Below the pieces are notes generated by a model. It had not been told where the DNA came from. It did no database searches and worked only from the letters and a program-made list of their open reading frames with translations. A program made the position numbers and the translations under genes. This document shows positions 49,268-58,387 of a DNA stretch of 64,000 bases, in pieces. Position 1 is the first letter of the stretch. Every line of letters starts with the position of its first letter. The DNA is from Halococcus salsus (GTDB taxonomy: Archaea > Halobacteriota > Halobacteria > Halobacteriales > Halococcaceae): contig NZ_JAAAJC010000001.1 in NCBI RefSeq assembly GCF_009900715.1, positions 671,216 through 735,215 on the forward strand. Direction: 5' to 3'.

Positions 49268-49752
49268 GCGTGCTCGACGAGGTCCGCGAGCGTTCGCTGT
49301 TCGACCCACAGAACAAACGGCTCGTGATGTATCTCGGCGTCGGAGCCGTTGGCATGGTGATAAATCAGGCTATCACCATCGGCTTGCCCAGGTTCGGGAT
49401 CGCCCCGGTGCTCGCGGGACTCATCGCACGTATCGTGAGTACGCTCTCGAACTACGTGATGAACGACAGCGTGACGTGGCGCGGTCGCGGGGCGGCGGGC
49501 TTCGGTCAGTGGTGCTGGCGCGGCGTGAAGTACGTCGCGACCCGGCTCGTCGGGATCGCCATCGGGACGGCTGGGTTGTTCGTCTTCTATGAGATCTTCG
49601 GTATCCCGCTGTTCTGGGCGAACCTCCTCTCGATGGCGCTCGGCCTGCTCTGGGGCTTCGGTGCGAGCGAGAAGTGGGTCTGGAGTACGGAGGACTCCTC
49701 CTGGTCGTTCGACACCGTGAAGCAGTACTTCGGCGAGGACAAACGTGAGTAG
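49264..49752 (+). CDS. GtrA-family membrane protein
   Basis: 162 aa, four TM helices of the GtrA family: YLGVGAVGMVINQAITIGLP, LAGLIARIVSTLSNYVMNDS, GIAIGTAGLFVFYEIFGIPL, LLSMALGLLWGFGASEKWVW. GtrA-like proteins are believed to flip or channel polyprenyl-phosphate-linked sugars. GTG start overlaps the GT4 gene; its stop overlaps the following gene's GTG. Confidence 0.9.
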   Translation: MSVLDEVRERSLFDPQNKRLVMYLGVGAVGMVINQAITIGLPRFGIAPVLAGLIARIVSTLSNYVMNDSVTWRGRGAAGFGQWCWRGVKYVATRLVGIAIGTAGLFVFYEIFGIPLFWANLLSMALGLLWGFGASEKWVWSTEDSSWSFDTVKQYFGEDKRE

Positions 49753-51781
49753 GCTCTCGGAATCGATCGGCCGCGAGACGGGCGAACGGTCGTTCACCGA
49801 CCGCGTGACCGACGCGCTGCCGGCCCGCAACGACCCGACGTGGCTGGTCGTCCTGCTCGCGCTAGCGCTGTTCGTCGGCTTCTCGATCTACACCTCGCTC
49901 CAGCACTTCCGCTTCGCCACCACGGGGGCCGACCTCGGGGCCTACACCCACATGTTCAGTTCGACGCTCAACGGCGAGGGCTGGCTCGACAACGGCAAGT
50001 ACCGCGTCGAACTCCTCTCGTCGTCGTACTGGGGCGCGCACTTCTCGCTGACGCTGCTCGCCTTCATCCCGCTGTTCGCGCTGGTGCCCTCGGTCTACAC
50101 CCTCCTGGTCGTGAAGTGCTTCGTGCTCGCCGCGAGCGTCGTGGTGCTCTGGGTGCTGGCCCGCGACCGGCTCGGTGCCCGTCTCGGCGGGGTCGTGACG
50201 CTCTCGTACGCGTTCAACCCGTTCCTCTGGTCGGCGTGGTCGTTCGACTTCCAGGAGCAGATCCTGATCCCACCCCTCCTCTTCGCGGCCTACTACTGCT
50301 ATCGGAAGGACCGAACCGTCGCCTTCCTCGTCCTCTTCCTGCTGGTACTGTTCACCAACGAGTTCGTGATCTTCCCCGCGATCGGCTTCACCGCAGGGCT
50401 CGCGGTCGCGGCGCTCCTCGCGGGTCGGGCACGCGAGAAGGCCCCGGCCATCGTCGGCGCGGTGGTCGCCCTCGGGGTGGCGCGGTTCGTCTCCAGCACC
50501 GTGATCGAACACTTCAGTCGGGCGAGCGGGCTCCCGGTCTACGTGATCGCTGAACCCCTCCAGGCGTACGTCCAGGGCGCGACGCGGGTGTCGATCCTCG
50601 ACCTCCTCGGCGTCGTGCTCACGAACCCCACCGTTCTGATCGATTCGGCGACGTTCGCGGTCGAGGACAAACTCCTCTTCTTCGCGGCGTTCATGCTCCC
50701 CGTCCTCTTCCTCGCGCTGTTCGACGAACTCTCGCTGTTCGCGCTCGGTCCGTACCTCGGCTTCGCCTGGATCTTCACCGGCGCGTCGAAGGCGGTCTAC
50801 TTCGAGTTCGGTGCCCACTACCCGCTCTACCTCCTGCCGTTCGTCTACATCGGAGTCATCCACCTCCTCGCGCGGCTCTCGACCCGGTTCGGGGGGGTCT
50901 CGATACCGTCGCGGGCGGCGTTCTCGGGGGTCGCCACCGGCGTGTTGGTGCTCTGTCTCGTCGCGGGCATCGCCTCCGGCGGCGGTCACTTCAGCGCCCC
51001 GCCGCCGGCCGACGAGGACCACGATGCCGTCCTCCAGACCGCCATCGACTCGATACCGGCGGACGCGACGCTGCTCGCCCAAAACGACATCTACCCTCAC
51101 GTGGCCACCCGTCCCAACGCGACCTTCATCGTGAGCCAGCCGACGTTCGAGGCCTACGAACAGCGATACGGGCCGGTCTCGCCGGAGTACGTCCTGGTCG
51201 ATACGAACCTCAACCCGGACGCGTCCTGGGGGCGAACCGTCCAGCGGAGCTTCGGCGAGCGACTCGGCGACGAGTACGGACTGCTTCGCTACCAGGACGG
51301 CGTCCAAGTCTACCAGCGTGGCTACGAGGGGCGGACCTACGGGGTGACACAGCGTGACCCGAGCCCGCGGGTCTACGACGCGAGCGAGTTCGCGAGCGAA
51401 TCCGCGACCGAGGCCGGGACCGAGGAGAACGCCACCCTCGTGAGCGAGGAGGGCTCCTCGGGCGATTACATCTGGTTCGGTCCCTACGACACCCTCGCGC
51501 CGGGCGAGTACACCGCGACCTTCCGGGTCAACGTCTCCGGCGACGGCGACGACCCCGTACTGCTGACGCAGGTCGCCGGCGGCGAGGACCACGCGGAGAT
51601 CGCGAACACCACGGTCGCTCCCGGCGACGGCTGGCAGAACGTCTCGGTGCCGTTCCGCCTGACCGAAAGCACCTCGGAGCTCGAGTACCGCGGGGTCAGA
51701 CGGGGCGAGGGTCGGGTCGTGTTGGACCGGGTGGAGATATCCTACCCGGAAACCGCAAACACCACGGAGGGTGGGGCGTGA
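49745..51781 (+). CDS. DUF2079 polytopic membrane protein, copy 1
   Basis: 678 aa. About nine to ten transmembrane segments in the first 400 residues, with FATTGADLGAYTHMFSSTLN, SSSYWGAHFSLTLLAFIPLF and WSFDFQEQILIPPLLFAAYY as DUF2079 conserved blocks; the C-terminal 200 residues contain a beta-rich periplasmic-like domain (residues about 540-650). DUF2079 resembles GT-C glycosyltransferases of the PMT/ArnT class, which use polyprenyl-phosphate sugar; this is a distant similarity. GTG start overlaps GtrA. Paralogue of the next gene. Confidence 0.88.
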   Translation: MSRLSESIGRETGERSFTDRVTDALPARNDPTWLVVLLALALFVGFSIYTSLQHFRFATTGADLGAYTHMFSSTLNGEGWLDNGKYRVELLSSSYWGAHFSLTLLAFIPLFALVPSVYTLLVVKCFVLAASVVVLWVLARDRLGARLGGVVTLSYAFNPFLWSAWSFDFQEQILIPPLLFAAYYCYRKDRTVAFLVLFLLVLFTNEFVIFPAIGFTAGLAVAALLAGRAREKAPAIVGAVVALGVARFVSSTVIEHFSRASGLPVYVIAEPLQAYVQGATRVSILDLLGVVLTNPTVLIDSATFAVEDKLLFFAAFMLPVLFLALFDELSLFALGPYLGFAWIFTGASKAVYFEFGAHYPLYLLPFVYIGVIHLLARLSTRFGGVSIPSRAAFSGVATGVLVLCLVAGIASGGGHFSAPPPADEDHDAVLQTAIDSIPADATLLAQNDIYPHVATRPNATFIVSQPTFEAYEQRYGPVSPEYVLVDTNLNPDASWGRTVQRSFGERLGDEYGLLRYQDGVQVYQRGYEGRTYGVTQRDPSPRVYDASEFASESATEAGTEENATLVSEEGSSGDYIWFGPYDTLAPGEYTATFRVNVSGDGDDPVLLTQVAGGEDHAEIANTTVAPGDGWQNVSVPFRLTESTSELEYRGVRRGEGRVVLDRVEISYPETANTTEGGA

Positions 51782-51794
51782 TGGAGGAGCAGGC

Positions 51795-53807
51795 ATGAGC
51801 ACCGCCGACCGCGTCAGGACCGCCGTCGACCGCCGGGTTCCCGAGCGGGGGGACCCGGCGTGGTACGTCCTCGGGTTCGCCCTCCTGCTCTTCGTCGGGT
51901 TCTCGGTCTACATGTCGCTGCTCTACCGGAGCTACTGGCTCACAGGCGCTGACTTCGGGACCTACGTCCACATGTTCGCACAGACGGTCGGGGGGAACGG
52001 GTTCCTCGAACAGGGCAAGTACACCGCCCGCGGGCCCGAGAGTTCCTACTGGGGCGGCCACTTCACCGCCACCCTGCTCGGGTTCCTCCCGCTGTACGCC
52101 CTCGTGGAGTCCCCGTACACCCTCATCGTCTCGAAGGCGTTCGTGCTCGCGGCCAGCGTTCCGATGTGCTGGAAGCTCGCGCGCGACCAGCTCGATAGCA
52201 CGTGGATCGCGGGGCTGGTGACCGCCTCCTACGCCCTCAACCCCTTCTTCTGGAACGCGTGGCTCTTCGACTTCCAGGAACAGATCCTCCTGCCGATCCT
52301 CCTGTTCGCCGGCTACTACGCCTACACCAAGCGCCGGTACGTCACGTTCGTGGTCTTCCTCACGCTGGTGTTGTTCACCAACGAGTTCACCGCGATCCTC
52401 GTCGGCGGTTTCCTGGTGGCGCTCGCGGTCATCGCCTACCGCGGGAACCGCCTCCGACAGGAGGCACCCATGCTCGGTGTCAGCGCCGTCATCCTCGTCG
52501 TCTCCCGGATCATCGCGGGCTGGGCGATAGGGGTCTACACTGACTCCTCGGGTCTGCCGACCGACGTCGTCTCGCCGGCGTTCCAGGCCTATATCACGGG
52601 CTCGCGGGTCACGATCGGCAACCTCGTCGGCATCCTGTTCGCCAATCCCTCCCTCTTCGTCGACGCCGTCGCGATCGACCTCTTCGACAAGGTGGTCTTC
52701 CTGGTCCTCCTGCTCCTGCCGGTGTTGTTCCTCGCCGTGGCCGACGAGGTCACGGTGCTCTCGTTGGTTCCCTTCCTCGGGTTCGCGTGGGTCTTCGCCG
52801 GGCGCGACGTCTACTACACCTTCGGCGCACACTATCCCTTCTACCTCCTGCCGTTCGTCTACATCGGGGCCATCAGAGTGCTCTCGCGGGTCGACCTCTC
52901 GCGACGGCCCGAGTTCGACACCGACGCGTGGTGGAACACGACCCGTGGGATGCTCTCCGGGCTGTTCGCGGTGATCCTCGTCGTGAACCTCGCCGTCGGG
53001 GTGGCGATGGGGGCCGAGAAGGACGCCGTCCCGCGCGGCGGCGACGACGTCGAGACGATCAACGAGGCGATCGAGGTGGTCCCGGAGAACGCCTCGCTGA
53101 TCACCCAGAACGACATCTTCCCGCACGTCGCCACCCGCGACAACGTCACCTTCACCGCGAACCGCACGCTCTACTATCGGTACCAACGCGAGAACCCCCC
53201 GCCGCAGCCAGAGTACATCCTGATGGACACCGACCTCGAAACCCAGGGCATCGAGTGGTCACAGCCGTTGCGAACGATCTTCGAGGGCCAGCTGGGTGAC
53301 GAGTACGGTCTCTACGCCTACGACGACGACGTCTGGGTGTTCAAGCAGGGCTACACCGGCACGACCCGCGGTATCGGCGGCGACTACGGGTTCGACCCCA
53401 AAACCTACGAGCTCTCGGACATCATCCGAAACGAGGCGATCATCATCGACGGCCAGCTCGTCGGCACCGGCGGCCAGGACGGGACCTACTACTGGTACGG
53501 TCCGGGGGCGATGCTCCCGCCCGGCGACTACACCGCGACCTTCCAGGTCAACGCCACGAGCACCGGCGACCAGCCCGTCGCCACCCTCGAAGCCGCGACC
53601 GGAGCGACCCCCCGGCCGATCGCGACCGAGAACGTGACGAGCACCGACGGCCTCACGAACGTCACCGTCGACTTCTCGCTCGACAGCGTCGAACCGAACG
53701 TGGAACTCCGGGCGAAGCGGGCCGGTGGCACGGGCCGGCTCGCCTTCGAGAACGTCACCGTCTCCGCCCGGAACGACACCCCGAACGCGTCCGCGACGCG
53801 CGGGTAG
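51795..53807 (+). CDS. DUF2079 polytopic membrane protein, copy 2
   Basis: 670 aa. Same block order as copy 1: WLTGADFGTYVHMFAQTVGG, ESSYWGGHFTATLLGFLPLY, LFDFQEQILLPILLFAGYYA, and C-terminal beta-rich domain. Clearly a diverged tandem duplicate rather than a recent repeat. ATG 51795 chosen; a short GTG-led extension upstream overlaps copy 1. A duplicated GT-C-like pair beside GT4/GtrA suggests two sugar-adding steps. Confidence 0.88.
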   Translation: MSTADRVRTAVDRRVPERGDPAWYVLGFALLLFVGFSVYMSLLYRSYWLTGADFGTYVHMFAQTVGGNGFLEQGKYTARGPESSYWGGHFTATLLGFLPLYALVESPYTLIVSKAFVLAASVPMCWKLARDQLDSTWIAGLVTASYALNPFFWNAWLFDFQEQILLPILLFAGYYAYTKRRYVTFVVFLTLVLFTNEFTAILVGGFLVALAVIAYRGNRLRQEAPMLGVSAVILVVSRIIAGWAIGVYTDSSGLPTDVVSPAFQAYITGSRVTIGNLVGILFANPSLFVDAVAIDLFDKVVFLVLLLLPVLFLAVADEVTVLSLVPFLGFAWVFAGRDVYYTFGAHYPFYLLPFVYIGAIRVLSRVDLSRRPEFDTDAWWNTTRGMLSGLFAVILVVNLAVGVAMGAEKDAVPRGGDDVETINEAIEVVPENASLITQNDIFPHVATRDNVTFTANRTLYYRYQRENPPPQPEYILMDTDLETQGIEWSQPLRTIFEGQLGDEYGLYAYDDDVWVFKQGYTGTTRGIGGDYGFDPKTYELSDIIRNEAIIIDGQLVGTGGQDGTYYWYGPGAMLPPGDYTATFQVNATSTGDQPVATLEAATGATPRPIATENVTSTDGLTNVTVDFSLDSVEPNVELRAKRAGGTGRLAFENVTVSARNDTPNASATRG

Positions 53808-53871
53808 TTCGACCCGGACGACGGCGGGGCGATGAGGAAACACATTTTCCGCTTCGCCGCCTCCTGTTGGT

Positions 53872-55332
53872 ATGTTCGATGACGCGCGGGCGTACCTCCG
53901 CGCCGCGCTTTCGCGGTCCCGGCGGTTCGAGCGCCGGGAGGTCCACGATTTCCGCCGGTGGATCGAGAGCTCCAGAAACCTGATCCACCTCTCCGTCCTG
54001 TTGTTCGTGCCGCTCTTAGTTGGCCTCGTGACGCTGATCTCGAACGTCGCCGACCTCTCCTTCCTCCTCTTTCCGCCGCTGGCCGCCGGCGCGTATCTCC
54101 TGTTCGCCCACCCCGAGGAGCGCTACGCCGCCCCCTGGCGGTTCGTCTCGGGGTTGACCACCGGGGCGGCGTGTGGGTGGATCGCGGTCGCGACCCTCTC
54201 GGAGTTCTACTACAGCGCCGCGGCGGCCCAGCACATCCACGCCAGCGGTGCGGCGCTCGCGATGTTCCTGACCGGGGCGGCGACGTGGGCGTTCGACATC
54301 GAGGAGCCGGCGGCGTTCTCGACCGCGCTCCTCGCGGTCGTCGAACGGGCCTCGGGGTTCACCTACGTCGTCTCCATTGCGGTGTCGAGCATGATCGTCG
54401 CGGGCGTGTTCCTCGTCTGGCACCGCCACGTCTACTCCCACCGGGCCCGCTACCTCTACCAGTCGACGAAGGGCGACGACCACGTCCTCGTGCCGATGCG
54501 TGGCGACCACGCCGACGCCACCGCGATGTTCGGCGGTCGCCTCGCCGCCGCCCACGACGCCGGCAAGGTGGTGCTGTTCGACCTCGTCGACCCCGACGAG
54601 ACCGGGGCGAGTGCCGCGGAACCGGACGCCGACGGACGAACCGTCGCCACCGACGGTGGGACGAACCCCGACGCACCGGCGTCGACGAAACCCCACGCCG
54701 GCCGGCTCGAACGGTGTGCGGACGCCGTCGAGACCACCGTCGGGGTGCCGTGCGAGGTCGTCGTCGCCCAGCGCGGCTCCGAACCATCCGCCAAGACCAC
54801 GCTCAGGACCGCACGCGAGTCGAACTGCGACCTGGTCGTCACCCCCTACGAGGAGGGTGACGGGGGGCTGTCGTCGTTCGTGACCTCGCTGTTTCGAACC
54901 GATATGGACGTGGTGGTCCACCGGTCGATCGACGGACGGACCGAGTGGGGGCGGATCCTGGTGTCGGTCCGGCGGGCCAGCGACGTCGCCCGAAGTATGC
55001 TCGATTTCGCGTGCCGGCTCGCGAGCTCGTCGGGACGGATCGGGGTCTGTCACTGTATCTCGACGGCCGCCGAGCGCCGCGACGCCGAGAGCATGCTCGC
55101 CGACCTCGTCGAGACCTTCTCGACCCGCATCGAGACCCGGGTGGCACACGGCCCTGCCGAGGACTTCCTCGCGGCCGCCTCGTCCCACACCGACCTCGTG
55201 ATGCTCGGGGCCAGCACCGACCGGAGCACCGTCTCGCGGTTGCTCGCGCCGGCGACGTTCGAACGGCTCCACGACATCGAGTGTGACGTGGCGATCGTCG
55301 ACCGTCGGTACCGACCGCTCGACCACAACTGA
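53872..55332 (+). CDS. HPP-family membrane domain fused to universal stress protein domains
   Basis: 486 aa. Residues about 38-195 form an HPP-type membrane unit (LLFVPLLVGLVTLISNVADL, FLLFPPLAAGAYLLFAHPEE, AALAMFLTGAATWAFDIEEP). The remainder is two Usp-like alpha/beta domains: residues about 205-345 with ESNCDLVVTPYEEG and a second to the end with TDLVMLGASTDRSTVSRLLA, the typical Usp ATP-binding loop G(2)xSxxS-like. HPP proteins may transport nitrite or act as stress-linked membrane sensors; function is inference. Confidence 0.88.
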   Translation: MFDDARAYLRAALSRSRRFERREVHDFRRWIESSRNLIHLSVLLFVPLLVGLVTLISNVADLSFLLFPPLAAGAYLLFAHPEERYAAPWRFVSGLTTGAACGWIAVATLSEFYYSAAAAQHIHASGAALAMFLTGAATWAFDIEEPAAFSTALLAVVERASGFTYVVSIAVSSMIVAGVFLVWHRHVYSHRARYLYQSTKGDDHVLVPMRGDHADATAMFGGRLAAAHDAGKVVLFDLVDPDETGASAAEPDADGRTVATDGGTNPDAPASTKPHAGRLERCADAVETTVGVPCEVVVAQRGSEPSAKTTLRTARESNCDLVVTPYEEGDGGLSSFVTSLFRTDMDVVVHRSIDGRTEWGRILVSVRRASDVARSMLDFACRLASSSGRIGVCHCISTAAERRDAESMLADLVETFSTRIETRVAHGPAEDFLAAASSHTDLVMLGASTDRSTVSRLLAPATFERLHDIECDVAIVDRRYRPLDHN

Positions 55333-55572
55333 CATCCTTCTCGCAAAAGGCGGGGACCAAGGGGCGTGGTCCGCTGCGTGGCATCTCGGAGAGTGCGTCG
55401 AACCCTCCATCCCGTTGTTCAGCACCCTGGTATAAACACTTTCGTGTCATGGCAGAACGCTATACGGTTTCGCTGTACGTCGCGTTCGGACCGTTTTCGG
55501 CGGCGCTCGCGGTCTTCTACCGAGCAAAATTGTGCGATACCGACGGGAAATCGGGGTGGTTCCGAACCCGAT
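55333..55572. other. Intergenic stretch without recognisable feature
   Basis: 240 bp between the HPP/Usp gene and the zinc-ribbon microprotein gene. The possible 180-aa reading starting at 55449 has an Arg/Ser-rich, non-protein-like composition after residue 30, so nothing is called. Confidence 0.5.
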
Positions 55573-55680
55573 TCAGACCTGTATCTCGTTCTCGCAGTGC
55601 GTACAGGGGATTCGGTCCGCAGCACCGGAGTCGTCGTATTCGGTCTCGTTCCCACATTCGTCGCAGGTCACGGTTGCCAT
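55573..55680 (-). CDS. 35-aa zinc-ribbon microprotein
   Basis: Encodes MATVTCDECGNETEYDDSGA then ADRIPCTHCENEIQV. Two CxxC pairs (CDEC and CTHC) spaced 16 residues apart make a complete zinc ribbon in only 35 residues. Starts at ATG 55680 and sits 90 bp from the tRNA-Thr gene on the same strand. Similar tiny zinc-ribbon genes are abundant in haloarchaea and often regulatory; role unknown. Confidence 0.75.
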   Translation of the reverse strand: MATVTCDECGNETEYDDSGAADRIPCTHCENEIQV

Positions 55681-55769
55681 GTCCACTCGTTCCGTGTCGT
55701 GGTCACATAGCCCTTCTACCGGCTTGTGCAAACTGGTCGATGTGTGGTTTCCGACGAGAAACGGTGAGA

Positions 55770-55844
55770 AGCCGGTGGGGGGATTTGAACCCTCGGCCTA
55801 ATCCTTACGAAGGATTCGCTCTAGCCAGTCTGAGCTACACCGGC
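55770..55844 (-). tRNA. tRNA-Thr (anticodon CGU)
   Basis: 75 nt including the discriminator base. Acceptor stem GCCGGTG pairs with CACCGGC; D arm GCTCAGACTGGCTAGAGC; anticodon stem AATCC/GGATT with loop TTCGTAA, giving anticodon CGU for ACG codons; T arm GAGGGTTCAAATCCCCC-like. The discriminator reads U73, usual for haloarchaeal tRNA-Thr. 3' CCA is not encoded. A TATA-like TATAATC at about 55871-55877 lies 27-33 bp upstream. Confidence 0.95.
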
Positions 55845-55870
55845 GCGTTTCAACTTCGACTCACCACGGC

Positions 55871-55878
55871 TATAATCG
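55871..55878 (-). promoter_or_regulatory. TATA-like box upstream of tRNA-Thr
   Basis: The plus-strand TATAATCG (GATTATAG in the transcribed orientation) sits about 30 bp before the 5' end of the tRNA. Confidence 0.4.
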
Positions 55879-55911
55879 TTGCGAATCCGACCGACGATCC
55901 GGCCCCGCGAC

Positions 55912-56886
55912 TCACGCCCGGAGCCGGATGTCGAGGCAGACGTTCTGTTCGTGGGGGGCGTACGACCGGACCGTTCGCCGGGTTTCGACGGTGACCTCGT
56001 AACCCTCGGCGGCCGCGCGGATGGCGCGCTCGCCGGGTCCGAACGGGTCATCTTCGTGCTGGATGTCGTAGTAGTGGATCGTACAGTCGTCGCTCGCGAG
56101 CGCGACCGCGGTGTCGAGGAACGCGTCGGCGGAGTGCGGGAGGTTCATCATGATCCGGTCGGCGCGAGTGTCGTCGCCGGCGACCTCCCGAACGTCCCCC
56201 TCGATGGCCGTCACGCGCTCCGTGACGTCGTTTCGTCGGGCGTTCTCCCGGAGATACTCGACCGCGACGGGGTTCAGGTCGATACCGACGACGTCCGCGC
56301 CCTGCTTCGCGGCGGGGATCGCGAACGGGCCCACGCCGGCGAACATGTCGACGACCCGCTCGTCGGCGTCGACCTGCTGGGTCACGCGGTGGCGCTCGGT
56401 GGCGAGGCGCGGCGAGAAGTAGACCTCGGCGATGTCGAGGGCGAACGAACAGCCGTACTCGCGGTGGACGGTCGTCGTTCCGTCGCCGGCGAGCACCGCC
56501 CAGTCCCGGGTCCGGAACTCGCCGGTGACCTTCGAGGCGCGGTTCGCGACCGTCGCGACCGGGAGCGAGGAGTCCATCACCGCGGTCGCGATCCGCCTCG
56601 CGCGTTCGATGTCGTCCTCGTGGAGCAGGACGATCTCCCCGAGGCGTTCGTAGCTCGGTTCGAAGCCAAGCAGGTCCGCGGGCATGACTTGGGTCTCGCG
56701 GGTGGGCACGTCGTGGGTGACGACCGCGTACTCGTCCGCGACCGCGGTCGCGTCCGTCACCGGGAGGTAGATCCGGCCGTCGGCGACGGTGATCTCGTGG
56801 TCGTGGTCGAGGAGTCCGCGGTCGTCGAGGCGTTCGCGGGTCTCCTCGCCCGCCTCGCGTGCGACCCGGACACACGGTACCTCCAT
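55912..56886 (-). CDS. trm5: tRNA (guanine(37)-N1)-methyltransferase Trm5
   Basis: 324 aa SAM-dependent methyltransferase making m1G37, needed for reading-frame maintenance. N-terminal D1/D2 parts (MEVPCVRVAREAGEETRERL; LHEDDIERARRIATAVMDSS), AdoMet-binding VDMFAGVGPFAIPAAKQGAD, and catalytic MNLPHSADAFLDTAV loop with the NPP-like MNLPH. ATG 56886 chosen because the domain begins here; the Arg/Gly-rich longer reading is noncoding. Located next to tRNA-Thr and a PNPOx pseudogene. Confidence 0.93.
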   Translation of the reverse strand: MEVPCVRVAREAGEETRERLDDRGLLDHDHEITVADGRIYLPVTDATAVADEYAVVTHDVPTRETQVMPADLLGFEPSYERLGEIVLLHEDDIERARRIATAVMDSSLPVATVANRASKVTGEFRTRDWAVLAGDGTTTVHREYGCSFALDIAEVYFSPRLATERHRVTQQVDADERVVDMFAGVGPFAIPAAKQGADVVGIDLNPVAVEYLRENARRNDVTERVTAIEGDVREVAGDDTRADRIMMNLPHSADAFLDTAVALASDDCTIHYYDIQHEDDPFGPGERAIRAAAEGYEVTVETRRTVRSYAPHEQNVCLDIRLRA

Positions 56887-56970
56887 ACGCCGGAACTCGA
56901 CCGCGGGTGGGCCTAAGCGTGGCGCTTCGTCGCCGAAAGCGTCATCCTCGGTTCTCGCCTCTCGGTCCCC

Positions 56971-57483
56971 ATGAGGGAGCCCGAACCACCGGCGAACACC
57001 ACCCGCGAGCGGCCACACCACCCGCGAACGGCCACACACCGAATCCAGCTACGGGATCCCCGAAGGCGAGGACGGGCTCCTCCCGTGGGAGTTCGTCGCG
57101 ACACGGCTCCGAGAACACCGAACCGTCTGGCTCTCGACGACCCGCCCGGACGGCACCCCACACGCCAGACCCGTCTAGGGCGTGTTCGTCGACGGGACGT
57201 TCTACTGCGGCGGTGGCGAGCGGACGCGGTGGGTGCGGAACCTCGCCACGAACCCTGCGGCCGTCGTCCACGGCGAGAGCGGCGACGAGGTCGTCATCGT
57301 CGAGGGCACCGCCAACCGGATCGACGACGGGACCGGCAACCCAGGTCTCGTCGACCGACTGAACGCCGCCTATCGGGAGAAATACGGATCGAACACGGCA
57401 CGCCCTTCTTCGCCATCCGTCCCGAGCGCGTGCTGGCGTGGCACGACTACCCGGACGACGCGACCCGATGGACGTTCGCGTAA
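56971..57483 (+). pseudogene. Pyridoxamine 5'-phosphate oxidase-family gene with three lesions
   Basis: Reads as a PNPOx-family flavoprotein: GIPEGEDGLLPWEFVATRL, HRTVWLSTTRPDGTPHARPV, GVFVDGTFYCGGGERTRWV, NLATNPAAVVHGESGD, and after a frame change IEHGTPFFAIRPERVLAWHD. Three lesions: a 19-bp tandem duplication (56999-57036) that puts ATG 56971 out of frame; TAG at 57176-57178 where relatives have TGG (Trp before GVFVDG); and a net -1 frameshift near 57386. Without the extra unit and with one base restored the length is exactly 495 bp. Likely recently dead, or a sequencing artefact for the frameshift only. Confidence 0.8.
56999..57036 (+). repeat. 19-bp tandem duplication inside the PNPOx pseudogene
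   Basis: Two 19-bp units, CCACCCGCGAGCGGCCACA at 56999-57017 and CCACCCGCGAACGGCCACA at 57018-57036, differing in one base. Confidence 0.85.
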
Positions 57484-57520
57484 CCGGGTTTCTTAATCCG
57501 TCCGCCTCCCGAGTCGGGTC

Positions 57521-58291
57521 ATGCTCACCTTCGTCGGCCTCGGACTCTACGACGAGCGCTCGATAACCATCGAGGGCCGCGACGCGCTCCACGACGCGGA
57601 CCGGGCGTTCGTCGAGCGCTACACCTCGACCCTCGGCGGGGCCAGCGTCGCCGACCTCGAAGCCTACCACGATGTTGAGATCGAGACCCGGGACCGCGCG
57701 GGCGTCGAACGCGACCCGACGGCGATTCTCGACGCGGCCGAGACCGAGGACGTCGTCTTCCTCGTCGTCGGCGACCCGATGGTCTCGACCACGCACGTCG
57801 ACCTCCGGCTCCGCGCCCACGACCGCGGTATCGAGACGCGAATCGTCCACGGCACGACCGCCCAGACCGCCGCGAGCTCGCTCACGGGTCTCCAGAACTA
57901 CCGCTTCGGCAAGGCTACAACCGTGCCGTTCGCCTACGGCGACCGCCCGATCCCCGAGAGCGTCGTCGACACGATCGACGACAACCGCGACCGGGGGCTC
58001 CACACCCTCTGCTATCTCGATATCAAGGCCGCGGAGGACCGCTATCTGACCGCGAGCGCCGCCGCCGACCGCCTCGCGCCCGCCCTCGAGGACGCCATCG
58101 GGGTGGTCGTCGCACGGGCCGGGAGCCCGGAGCCACAGGTCGCCGCCGACACGCTCGCCCGACTCGCCGACCGCGAGTTCGGCGACCCGCTCCACCTCCT
58201 CGTGATTCCGGGGGTCCTCCACGACCTCGAACGCGAGGCGTTGTCGGCGCTCGCGAACGCGCCCGACCGGCTCTTCGCCGACGGCTCGTAA
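57521..58291 (+). CDS. dphB: Diphthine synthase (EF-2 diphthamide biosynthesis)
   Basis: 256 aa. Tetrapyrrole-methylase fold: MLTFVGLGLYDERSITIEGR, DVVFLVVGDPMVSTTHVDLR, RIVHGTTAQTAASSLTGLQN and the C-terminal HLLVIPGVLHDLEREAL. Uses SAM to methylate the modified His of elongation factor 2. Usual length and start. Conserved in haloarchaea near tRNA-modification genes. Confidence 0.95.
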   Translation: MLTFVGLGLYDERSITIEGRDALHDADRAFVERYTSTLGGASVADLEAYHDVEIETRDRAGVERDPTAILDAAETEDVVFLVVGDPMVSTTHVDLRLRAHDRGIETRIVHGTTAQTAASSLTGLQNYRFGKATTVPFAYGDRPIPESVVDTIDDNRDRGLHTLCYLDIKAAEDRYLTASAAADRLAPALEDAIGVVVARAGSPEPQVAADTLARLADREFGDPLHLLVIPGVLHDLEREALSALANAPDRLFADGS

Positions 58292-58387
58292 CGGTCGGTC
58301 CGACCGGAGCGATCGTCCAGTATCGACCGGTACAGACCGTGAGGCGAACCCGAACCTTCAAATTCGCCGAGCGGCCCCGGTGGTTGT

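Noticed and set aside
49862-51802. 646-aa minus-strand reading
   Set aside because: Antisense to a DUF2079 gene with an RxExxEE-type shadow composition.
55449-55994. 181-aa reading overlapping tRNA-Thr
   Set aside because: Runs through the tRNA gene and a microprotein gene; Arg-rich.
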